Assembly: GCF_022539315.1 (NCBI RefSeq)
Contig: NC_066326.1
Span: forward strand, 6,960,601-7,024,600
From: Serinus canaria
Lineage: Eukaryota; Chordata; Aves; Passeriformes; Fringillidae
DNA: 64,000 bases
Direction of reading: 5' to 3'
The notes under the pieces were generated by a model, which worked only from the letters and a program-made list of their open reading frames with translations, was not told where the DNA came from and made no database searches. Each line of letters begins with the position of its first letter. The first letter of the stretch is position 1. Position numbers and translations under genes: made by a program. This document shows positions 27,601-36,165 of the stretch, one piece after another.

Positions 27601-30600
27601 CAAACCCAACAATTCCTGAACAGCTCAGGAAGGGACACAAGGCTTCTCTTCCCAATGGGTCTTTGAGTGTCAACATGATCACCATCATTTCCAAAAGAAT
27701 CATGGGAGAAACAGCCCTTTTCTAGGTCTGTGAGTTTTCAGTTTGAGTAAATCCCCCAGCCCCTACTTCTGCAAACTCATTTGCTCCTGCCAGCCCTGGC
27801 CAAGCCTCCAGATGGGACATGCAATGGGCTGGATGTTATTTCATCCTATCCCGAAGGCAGCAGCAAAGTCCTTATGAACAGCCTCAAGTCAGCTTACCAA
27901 GTCTGAGCCAGTCCTTTGCTGAATCAATAGCAGAGGAATGTCTAAGCATTGTGAGCCACAGCTGTGCCACTGGTGAGGACACTTGGCCACACCCAAGCAG
28001 TGTCCCCAGGAAGCAACGAACAGCCAGCTGGTATTTGTGTCAAATTGTTGATATGTAAGCAGGGAGCATGCTGTGCATTTAAATCACTTTCACACTAAAT
28101 TTGGAAGAGAAATCATTAAATATTTATTCTGTGCCCAAAATACTGCTCAAGTGCCCTACTTACTGATATTACATATTAATTCACATAGATTTTGCAGTTC
28201 TGATAATACATTTATTTTAAAATGGTGACTCTGAGGTATTTGTCATGATTGGGATGTTTAATAAAAAGAGAGATTCATGGCCCCAGAGGAAGCCCATCTA
28301 TTCACTTCTGTAAATCGAAGCGGCTCATGTGAAAGGAAATTCAAGGGTTCATAATTACCAAGAAAAAACCACTACCTGTAAATTATTAGTGATGTGTTGA
28401 AGACCAGTAAAATCATATCTTCCAGAACAAAGATACTTAAAAGCCTAATAGAAATTCAGAATTATTTACTTAGCAGGAGGAGTACTGTGTGTTCAGTGAT
28501 GTAATCACACAGCTAGAGTATAATTGCTACAAATCAATTGCTCCTTTCCCTGGGTATGAAAGTTCAGGTTTTCCAGAAATATGAAGACTGTTTGAAAAAG
28601 TTAAAAATAACTAAATAGATGCCCCTTGAGTTGCAGTGACCCCAAGAATGGCTATCAGGAATTGACTGGCAGCAACAATCCAGCCCAGGTTTTGTAGGAG
28701 CCCTGTGCATGATGGAATAGATCAGCTGCAATTATTTCCAGGCTCTGGGCGAGCAGAATAGGGTGCATTTGATAAACTGCCCATGGTCCTCCTATCTGCA
28801 ATAAGACTCAGTCATTTTTAATTACAGACACCTCAAAAGCTGGGAGCCAGTGCTGATTGGGCAGCAAAATATTGCTACAATCCTTTCAATAGGGTTTGGA
28901 AAAGGATTTCAGTGCTGAACCTGACACAGATGTCATGCTGCCAGTCTGGCCAGAAAGTAGAGATAAACAGCTCACTTGTGGATTTTGCTGAGTAGCTGCA
29001 GACATGGAGAGAGTGTGGTCTCATTCTGGGCCTGCTGGTCCAGGCTAATTTGTTGTTATTTATTTTCACACCTGGTATAATAAGCCCTAGGAGGAGGCTG
29101 AAAAGACCAAAACCAGTGTCAGGACCGAGTGCATCCTCCACGGCAAGCAGGGTCAGCCCAGGCCTGTGGAGGAGAGCAGGGGACACAGAGCAGGTAGTAT
29201 GCTTCCAACCACTATTAAATTTCCCCATCTCCTGCTTCATGTTATCAAAGAAGGCAATCAACCTTTCCCCCTCTGTTCCTGCCCTGACATGTCTCTTACA
29301 GTACATCCCCCCTTCTCTCCCTGCAGTATCTGCTCTCAGAGTGCCCCTGAGCAGTGATAGGTGCCTGGAAGAAACCCATCACGTGGATCGTTATGAGCAT
29401 CAGCCTCCAGGCACAGGAGGCACCAAAGCCAATGTGCTGCTGTCTCCTTCCCAAAGAAGAACTGCTTGAGAGGCAGCAACATTGCCTGTGAAGCCAGGGC
29501 GGCTTCAAACACAGCCAACAGCACCCCCCACACAGCTGCAACTATGGCATATCTAAATCCAGTTACAGGGCGGAATAAGCACTCCCACCTCAGCACATAG
29601 GCCTATTTCTGACTCCAGAACCTGGATGCTGTGGGAAGTCTCCTTTTCCTGCAGATGCTTATCAGGCCTGGAGAGCAGAACCTAGCACCTGCAAAGGAGG
29701 GAGAAGAGAGAGAATGACAGCTAAACAGACTTTTTCAAGGGACTGAAAAGCCTTTCCAAAGCACCTTCAAATACACTATCCAGAAATAGATTAAGAGTTT
29801 ATCTTATTGCAAGCTACAGTTTTCCAGCAGTGCAGGTAGAGAGGGTAACTCCATCTCTTCAATGTCAGTCCTGCCAGTCCCCAGTGAGCAGCTACCACTG
29901 CACAGGACACAGACAGCTGGTCCCACTGTGAAACACTGACCCTCAGGTGGCTGGAATTCTCCCTTTCAGGAGGCAGTTTGCTGAAGGAAGGAAACTTGCT
30001 GTAAATGCCCTGTGTGAAGGGCAAGGAGGAGGTTGAGCACTGATAAGAGAAATGCTGAACTGAAGCAGTGGCACCCCAGCTCTTGCACCATCTGCAGCTG
30101 CAGCGGCTGGGTGTCTCATGGTGCCTCCCTCCCCATCCCACACTTCCCTGATGTCAAGGATTAACTAAAGCCAGCAGCTCTGGTTGGCCCCTGCTTCGCT
30201 CCTGCCACAGCCCTGGTGCAGCCAAGATCCCAAGGTAAATATTAGCTGAGTGTGCATGAACAGGTGAAAAGAGCAACAGTTTAAGCCACTCTGTTTGGGA
30301 GACTGAAAAATCTATATAACACTGTTACCAAGAAACAAAGATTGCTTCCTCTGCTATTTTAGGAAACAGTGAAACAAATGGAGCCTAGGACACACCAGGA
30401 TTTCTATTTCCACTCTGTAAATTAGTGTTATTACCATGAGGCAGTGTTTTCCAGTGGCACTCTGTAGCCAGACTTTATTCATGCCTGAATCAAAGGATCT
30501 GCTGGTTGAACCTGCCCACTTGCACACTCCCATTATCCAGTTCTTTAAAGTGCCCTGTTGCAAGGTGCAAACTGTCTAGCCCCTCAAAGCATGTGCCCAA

Positions 30601-31107
30601 GGATGTGACAGCAAGTCCTCAGGAGAAGGTACCATTTACTTGGCACTACCTGTTGCACAGTCTAAGACAGGCTGGCTCTCAGCAGCTCTCTGCTTCCTTT
30701 TTCAGTTGTTGCTGAAATTTTGCATCTCTATGAGCGGTAAGATATTTTAAAGTAGTCTTTGACACCTGCTTTTCCTCTTTTTTCCCTTTCATTTGCACCT
30801 GATACTGTACAGAACTCACAATTGTATTGCAAAATTGCTTTTCTAAAGCCAAGCAAAAACATTTTTCATGTTTTGTTGGCATGTTGCTAAAGGGCCAAAT
30901 TTTCTGTAGGTAACATCCAGAAGTACAAATGATCTCTGATGCTGGACTCCTGTAAACACCAAGAGTAGAAGCCAGCAGGCCCCCTGTGATTGCTGGGGGG
31001 CTGGCACTGGGCAGCCCTGTAAAAATCAGGAGCTGCTCTGCAGTCAAAGTGAAGGTGAATCCTAGCTGGGGTCTCTGTACACTCCTCCACAGGTGTTTTC
31101 TGATCAT

Positions 31108-31173
31108 CCAGCATACTGCACATATAAGGTAAATAATCTCCCAGCGTACTGCACATATAAGGTAAATAATCTC
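31108..31173. repeat. 33-bp tandem duplication
   Basis: Two head-to-tail copies (31,108-31,140 and 31,141-31,173) begin CCAGC and contain CACATATAAGGTAAATAATC. They differ at one base (A versus G at the sixth position). The duplication lies about 170 bp before the CR1 fragment and is not part of it. Confidence 0.9.
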
Positions 31174-31345
31174 AGGCTCATTAAAACAGCACCATCTGAG
31201 CTGGAATAGGAATAGGAGCTAGTGGGTGCAGTTGGTGACTGGCGAGGAGAAGCAGAGAGTGCCCCACCACCAGAGTCTGCACTCTCACTTTGCTTCCAAA
31301 TCTTATGTTCATTGCAAGTGATTTGCAAATGACCTCATGTTCTGG

Positions 31346-31547
31346 CAGGGGAGGTTCAGAGTGGGTATTGAGGAAAAATTTCTTCACTGAAAGCACAGTC
31401 AGGTATTTGAATAGGCTGCCCAAGGAAGAGGTGGAATCCCTGCCCAAGGTGTGTGGATGTGGCCCTTGGGGACATGATTCAGTGGTCAATATGGTGATGT
31501 TGGGTTAATGGTTGGTCCTTTCAGCCCTAGGGATTCTATCATATTCC
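31346..31547 (+). mobile_element. CR1 LINE fragment, 3' end, sense orientation
   Basis: The sequence follows the CR1 3'-UTR consensus from CAGGGGAGGTTCAG through AAATTTCTTCACTGAAAG, GGCTGCCCAAGGAAG and TTGGGGACATGATTCAGTGG to GGGTTAATGGTTGG, ending in a degenerate ATTCTAT-type tail near 31,533-31,547. CR1 is the dominant avian retrotransposon, and 5'-truncated copies of about 200-300 bp are usual. GACCTCAT at 31,331-31,338 also resembles a CR1 segment lying further 5', so an internal deletion is possible. The many substitutions and the degraded tail indicate an old, inactive copy. The consensus comparison is from memory, not an alignment. Confidence 0.88.
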
Positions 31548-32148
31548 ATAGCTGCAGGGGATCTCAGAGGAGGCTAAATAGCACAAGAGATGGGTCTTTC
31601 TAGTTCCTCTTCTAGACAGTCCCTGCAACTCCCTGCCATCAGTGCACAGAGATTTCACAAAGGCACTAATTGCTTCCAGTTTTCATAAATATTCTGGTTT
31701 AGGCCTTTAACCAGGATTAATAAAAAGAGTGTCGGATTGTTTGGTTTTCATGCAAATGCAAGCCTCCCTGAGGGAAACATTTTGTTAAGCTCTCCCAAAT
31801 GGCTGCTTTAAGCGGAGTTCACTCTTTCTGAGGGTTTCTCCCAAGCCTTGGGTCCTGCCTGCTTACTTGCACAGGCAGTGCCACTGCACCCAGTGGCACA
31901 TACACAGGAAGTCTCTTCCCAAAGCTAAGGCCTCTGCTTCAGCTCTGCTTTTCTTTACAGTAATTTCCACAAATCATTATCTACACTGATTTCCTCTGTC
32001 TAATGGAAAAAACTGGAGAGAGATGCAATCGCCACAACAGCCATTTTTCTAATATCAGCAGGTCCTTCCCTCTGACACTATAAAATGAAAAGAAATTTGA
32101 AACATTTCACAATTTCACTTTTACTATTCTTCATCCAACGCTGTTTTC

Positions 32149-32449
32149 TGTAGGGGGATGCAGTATGGGTAAATGAAGGTGATGTAGAAGGTAATCTTAT
32201 TCCCCAATGAGTTGCAGCTGGACCACTTAGTAAAGATTAGAAGCAGGCCTGATCATAACAGGCCAATAAGAACAAGTGGTATAAAAGAGTGGATTGGTGG
32301 ACTATGGAGTCAGATGGCTGCTGTAAGGACCAGGAACAGTCAGTGCTTAGAGGAGCTGCCTGCCAGAAACACTGAGGAGATATGAAGCTCTGGTGATATG
32401 AAATCCTTGTGCTATAATGATGATACAACTCGTGCTATCTAAAACAACA
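32149..32449 (+). mobile_element. solo LTR-like element of an endogenous retrovirus
   Basis: The 301-bp segment starts TGTAG and ends AACA, giving the TGT...ACA termini expected of an LTR. The six bases before it (GTTTTC, 32,143-32,148) and after it (GTTTTT, 32,450-32,455) match at five positions, consistent with a slightly decayed 6-bp target-site duplication. Inside are a CCAAT motif (32,263-32,267) and a TATAAAAG box (32,280-32,287), placed as in an LTR U3 promoter. No clear AATAAA signal is seen. There is no gag, pol or env sequence nearby, so it would be a solo LTR left by recombination. A 6-bp duplication suits class II (ERVK-like) elements. The family is not identified; repeat-library masking would settle it. 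Confidence 0.6.
32280..32287 (+). promoter_or_regulatory. TATA box in LTR-like element
   Basis: TATAAAAG preceded by CCAAT at 32,263-32,267. If functional, transcription would start near 32,310 and run rightward toward CADPS. Spacing and motif are seen; activity is inferred. Confidence 0.4.
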
Positions 32450-32577
32450 GTTTTTGAAACCTGAGGTCACCTGGAATCTCCTTTACTCAGCTGCAGTGGC
32501 TCCAGCCATGAGAGATGGGAAGAATTTCGCCCTCAGCAGGGATTGGTGTGTGTATATTTGCTGCTTCTTGTTTGCAG

Positions 32578-32612
32578 TGCAAACAGGCACGGAGGTGGAG
32601 TATTCCCACACG
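32578..32612 (+). other. candidate 35-nt non-coding exon
   Basis: The segment is preceded by a good acceptor: a pyrimidine-rich tract from about 32,557 ending in TTTGCAG at 32,571-32,577. It is followed by a consensus donor, GTGAGT, at 32,613-32,618. It lies 128 bp beyond the LTR-like element on the same strand as CADPS. It could be an exon of an unannotated lncRNA or an upstream 5' exon, or a chance pair of sites. No protein-coding function is claimed. Confidence 0.22.
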
Positions 32613-33538
32613 GTGAGTATTGCCCCTTACCGTAACTTGCAAGAGCTGGTAATGCAGGTACTTTGGATCTCATTTAGTAATTATTCTGGAAAGTGTTTTA
32701 GCAGATGCAATTAACTCATGATGCTGGGAACAAATGTGTAGGGACAGATTTTTAAAACCTCCTGGAGCCTGTTCCAAAGTGATAAGCTAGAAAGGACCAC
32801 GGGTTTTGCAGCTGTGTTTCATCTTGAAAACGAACTTAGCCATTCAACATTAGCCATCCTTTTAACCCAAATAGCTTTTGTTTTAAGCATCCTGAGAAAA
32901 TAGCAATAAAAACCAATATAACATCAAAAATTACTTAGCTAATGCTCCTATTTATCTACATTTACCCACTCATGATGGGTAATTACACAAGTACCCACCG
33001 TGAAATAATACCACTGGAAGTTAGCCACACATAATTTTCATGATCACTCTCCTGCTTCCCTTCTTGCACAATGCCTTCCAGACACTGCCTTGCAATAAGA
33101 TGCAAACAACTGCAAGTGAGAGATGTTTCAGAGGAAGCTGCATACATCTCTCTGGACAAATATGGCATTTGGAAAGAGAAAGCAAGAGGTCGGAGAATTT
33201 TTGACCTGACTCTTTCCTTTACACAGTAAAAAGCATGAATGTTGTAACTGCACATTCAAACACAGTCACTGTGAAAATGTGGATGTGTGAATTAAGGAAA
33301 TAAAGTGTTGATCACATTGACTGTGATTTGTCCCTGCTTCTCTGGACCAGCAAAACTTCAAAATGAACCATACCTCAATATTCAGTCAGGCCTTTCAAAA
33401 CATAACCTGTTCAAAGTTCTCTAGTGAGCCAAATCTTACCCACTAAAGGACAAATATAATTCTGAAGTCTTGAAAAAGAACATGCATGGTTTTTTGGTGG
33501 TTGTATGTATCTATCTTACATCAATTAATTTAAGGGAT

Positions 33539-33563
33539 CTTTTCTGACAATCTGTCAGAAAAG
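33539..33563. repeat. perfect 11-bp hairpin with 3-nt loop
   Basis: The arms CTTTTCTGACA (33,539-33,549) and TGTCAGAAAAG (33,553-33,563) are exact reverse complements around ATC. No function is assigned. Confidence 0.85.
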
Positions 33564-33900
33564 TCAATTTGTCTTTATAGTCAGACACTCAACGTCTGTG
33601 ATGTTCCTACCAGCAAAAGTTATTTCTGTCATCCCCAGCTGCTTTCCTCTAGTGAATCCACCTCTGTAGAGTTACTGCAACAATCAGAGCAAACACCACA
33701 GAAAACCTTTCATAAAAAATGGTCCAATTTTCCTCCGATCACCATCTGACAGAGCTTTGTTGCTGTTTTGTCCAGGAGAGGGATGACAGAGCTGCAGCTC
33801 CTGAAAGTTTGCCTCCTCAGCTACAAGGGAGAGTACCTGCAGCCTCATGTCACAGATTTTTTTTTCCCATTCTCCTATACCATAAATGACATTTCTTGAA

Positions 33901-34046
33901 AATCCCAAAGACTTCTGCTTTCTCCTCTGCTGTGTGATCACCTATAGATAATATCATCATATGCACTTTGTTAATCCCAAAGACTTCTGCTTTCTCCTCT
34001 GCACTGTGTGATTACCTATAGATAATACCATCATATGTAATTTGTT
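33901..34046. repeat. 72-bp tandem duplication
   Basis: Copies at 33,901-33,972 and 33,973-34,046 both begin AATCCCAAAGACTTCTGC and run through CCTATAGATAATA to a TTTGTT end. The second copy has a 2-bp insertion and a few substitutions, so it is older than the perfect duplications near 2.5 kb. Confidence 0.92.
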
Positions 34047-35332
34047 CAATTTTTTCTTCATTGACACAACTGGAGACTCAGGACAAAGTATTGTTTTGTT
34101 TTTGTTTTTTTTTTTTCCTGAGGGATACTATAAATAAGGCATCAATCAAAAGAAAGAAAAGCAAAACTAAAAGACAACTAAAAAAAATAAGTGAACTTTG
34201 CTGAGGAAGAATCTTTTGAGACATTCCATCACCCTTGTGGTAGTTATCCTTGCATTAGCAATGTTAGGGGCCAAATGGCACTAGCAGGTGCTGTATGACC
34301 TGTCCCCTAGCAGCACATCCACACACCTTGGGTGAGCAGGGTTATTTGCCTTGCAGCAATGATATGGTACTTCTAGTTGTTTGTCTGGGAAAAAAATAAA
34401 TAGGGAGGCATGAGATGAAATGATACTGAGAAAGGCTGAGAGGGGCTGAAAAATCTTTTCCTAATTTCAGCTTGAACCAGCTCCTTTCAGTAGGAAGCAC
34501 ACGGAAAACCTTGTTTGCAGGAACTTTACAATTTTACCCTTCTCCACAGAGAGTTTGTCATTCCCAGGCCTTCCCACATTGCTGGCAGGACACACACCAC
34601 GGCAAGGTGATGTGCAGAATGCCACATCTAGCAGATAACGCTGATGGAAATGGGGAAAGCCATTTTTCACTCTCTACACTAATTTTTGAGACACTTCTCG
34701 TGGCTTTTGGAAATGTAGGACCCAGAAGTTTTTCCAGGCTCATCTGCTACTCTGAGCTTTTAATTAGAAGTAGGTAAGAAGCTCAGAAAGCCCAGCTGTT
34801 GTGAAAACGCTGGAACACATTGTGAGAAGCAGTGCCTATCTCCTCTCCCGCAAGCTATTCTCACAGCCCCATCACCATGAGCCAATGTTTATCTATTCTC
34901 CCTAAATATTTATTAACATGAATTAACAGGTGACAGGTATTTTGACATTTAGAAAAGAAGCACTGCTAATTGAGTAGAAAAACAAAACCTTGAAAACACC
35001 CACCGACCACAAATACACAAATACATGTGAATGAAGTCTCAATCAGATCTGAAAATCACCAAAAACGAAACCATTGTGTACACGATGCCTTCACTGACTC
35101 ATCCCTCAGAGAGCCTCCTAAAGTTCTCAGCTTGCCCCAGGTAATCTTCAAAGCAGAACACCACGATATCATTACACATGTAATAATTAGTGACTTGGAG
35201 GAAACCTTTACCAGCAGTATCACTTTTCGATTAAGGCTTTTAGTTGTATTGAGGTGCAAAGAAGAGCTGCTTGGTGGAAAACAAATGCTGTGAGCCTCAG
35301 GTCTGCGAGGATTCGTGGGGCTCAGGCTGCTG

Positions 35333-35468
35333 TGAGGACACAGCGTGGGGCTGTGGGCACAGCAGGGACATTGGTGTCCGTGGGGACATTGAGGACACAG
35401 CAGTGTCTGTGTGTGGTTACGGACGTTCGGAGAGACAGTGGGTTCTGTGGGGACACCGCGGGCACACG
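35333..35468. repeat. degenerate GGACA-rich minisatellite
   Basis: About 135 bp of imperfect units built on GGGGACATTG, GAGGACACAGC and GGGGACACCGCGG. GAGGACACAGC occurs twice (from 35,333 and from 35,391). The block abuts the CpG island. GGGGACA-type minisatellites are common near bird promoters, to my knowledge. Length variation between individuals would be expected. Confidence 0.55.
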
Positions 35469-35481
35469 CTCCCGCCGGGCC

Positions 35482-35508
35482 GTCAGCCCGCACCTCACGG
35501 ACAGCCAC
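35482..35508 (+). promoter_or_regulatory. possible REST/NRSF site with expanded spacing
   Basis: A right half-site GGACAGCCAC (35,499-35,508) matches the RE1 right half GGACAGCGCC at eight of ten positions. GTCAGCCCG (35,482-35,490) resembles the left half TTCAGCACC at six of nine. The 8-bp gap fits the wider-spaced RE1 class rather than the canonical 2-bp gap. REST silencing of a neuronal secretion gene in other tissues would make sense, but the match is imperfect. Confidence 0.25.
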
Positions 35509-35512
35509 GGCC

Positions 35513-35995
35513 ATGGCGGCTACGGGGCTCCCACCGGGCATGCGCGGGGCCCGCTCGCCGCTCGCTCCCCTCGCGTGCAGCACCGCGGCCAGCGCCCGCG
35601 CGCACGGGGCGGGGCGGGGCGGGGGCGCGCGCGGGCGCGGCGGCGCGCAGAACCGGAGCCGGGCACGGGCACGGCTGCGCCGAGCGGAGCGCAGCCCAGC
35701 GCGCTCCAGAGCTCGCACGGCCGAGCCCAGCCGTCGCCGCCGCGATGTTGGACCCGTCGTCCAGCGAGGAGGAGTCGGAGGAGCTGGTGGAGGAGGAGAG
35801 CGGCAAGGAGCCGCTGGCGCCCGCCGCGGCGCGGCTCTCGCCCAGCCGCCCCGGCGAGGGCCCGGGCGGCGGCAGCGGCGGCGGTGCCGGCGGCGGTGGG
35901 AGCGCCGGGGGGCTGCAGCCCGGCGGGCGCGGCAGCAGCGCGGCGCGGCCCGCCAGCCCCAGCCCCTCGGTGGCCAGCGAGAAGGAGAAGGATGA
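35513..35995 (+). other. upstream ORF overlapping the CADPS start
   Basis: An ATG in strong context (CCATGG at 35,511-35,516) opens a 160-codon frame that runs past the CADPS ATG in another frame and stops at 35,993-35,995. A second in-frame ATG lies at 35,540. It matters only if transcription begins upstream of about 35,540; a start downstream of the GC boxes would exclude it. The Ala/Arg/Gly-rich product looks like CpG-island translation, not a conserved protein, so any role would be in restraining CADPS translation. Confidence 0.2.
35606..35625 (+). promoter_or_regulatory. triple GC-box cluster and G-quadruplex motif
   Basis: Four consecutive G-runs (4, 4, 4 and 5 G) separated by single C form three overlapping GGGGCGGGG Sp1/KLF sites. 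The same bases meet the G-quadruplex pattern with 1-nt loops, the most stable loop class. The cluster lies about 120 bp upstream of the CADPS start codon. Confidence 0.75.
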
Positions 35996-36125
35996 GCTGG
36001 AGCGGCTGCAGCGGGAGGAGGAGGAGAGGAAGAAGAAGCTGCAGCTCTACGTCTTCGTCATGCGCTGCATCGCCTACCCCTTCAACGCCAAGCAGCCCAC
36101 CGACATGGCCCGCCGGCAGCAGAAG
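35745..36125 (+). CDS. CADPS: CADPS (CAPS1) exon 1, N-terminal 127 codons
   Basis: First coding exon of calcium-dependent secretion activator 1, a cytosolic and peripheral membrane protein that primes dense-core vesicles for Ca2+-triggered exocytosis in neurons and endocrine cells. The 127 residues show an acidic Ser/Glu patch (5-19), a Gly/Ser/Pro-rich low-complexity stretch (about 36-75), a charged helical segment (79-101) and the conserved [15 protein letters not shown] block leading to the [14 protein letters not shown] end (99-127). CAPS1 rather than CAPS2 is favoured by the [11 protein letters not shown] segment and by Met at 106, where CAPS2, as I recall, has Val. The start is the family's usual [11 protein letters not shown], with G at -3. 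The exon ends AAG|GT in phase 0. The C2, PH and Munc13-homology regions lie on downstream exons outside the window; full proteins are about 1,350 residues. Confidence 0.97.
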
Positions 36126-36131
36126 GTACCG
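36126..36131 (+). other. CADPS: CADPS exon 1 splice donor (weak)
   Basis: The boundary AAG|GTACCG gives the conserved QQK end in phase 0, as in other vertebrate CADPS genes. The site keeps GT and A at +3 but has C at +4 and +5, where AG is usual, so it is weaker than consensus. No better GT lies within the conserved coding block, so this remains the best boundary. Confidence 0.85.
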
Positions 36132-36142
36132 GCCGTGCACTG

Positions 36143-36165
36143 CCCTGCCCTGCTCTGCCCTGCCC
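36143..36165 (-). repeat. CTGCC repeat with minus-strand G-quadruplex motif
   Basis: Just inside intron 1, a CCCTG/CTGCC array gives four C3 runs (36,143-36,145; 36,148-36,150; 36,158-36,160; 36,163-36,165) with loops of 2, 7 and 2 nt. The minus strand therefore carries a G-quadruplex pattern. Similar CTGCC units continue loosely to about 36,205. It sits 18 nt past the donor. Confidence 0.6.

Larger units (their letters stand above)
17880..31345. other. intergenic DNA without recognisable genes
   Basis: No frame matches a known protein and no RNA gene was recognised. Contents are a 37-bp palindrome at 21,635-21,671, an A-rich run near 22,138-22,152, an AT-rich patch near 23,690-23,940, a CA- and GCA-rich imperfect patch near 25,970-26,160, and a 33-bp tandem duplication at 31,108-31,173. 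Nothing else is supportable. Confidence 0.65.
32619..35332. other. proximal upstream region of CADPS
   Basis: No coding exon is recognised. Contains a perfect 11-bp hairpin at 33,539-33,563 and a 72-bp tandem duplication at 33,901-34,046. Base composition stays AT-rich until about 35,280 and then shifts sharply toward GC. Confidence 0.65.
35430..36150. promoter_or_regulatory. CpG island and CADPS promoter
   Basis: CpG dinucleotides become dense from about 35,430 and remain so through exon 1 to just past the donor, against CpG-poor DNA on both sides. There is no TATA box. A GC-box cluster sits about 120-140 bp before the start codon. This is the usual architecture of a vertebrate neuronal or housekeeping CpG promoter, and it makes this window's main regulatory site. 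The start site itself is not visible; a position between about 35,640 and 35,735 is my guess from the GC boxes. Confidence 0.85.

Noticed and set aside
35056..35718. 220-codon minus-strand frame
   Set aside because: Arg/Ala/Pro-rich translation of the CpG island antisense strand, with no recognisable motif; stop codons are scarce in GC-rich DNA.
35520..36140. 206-codon minus-strand frame opposite exon 1
   Set aside because: Mirror of the exon's Glu-, Lys- and Gly-rich codons read as Leu- and Ala-runs; a shadow frame.
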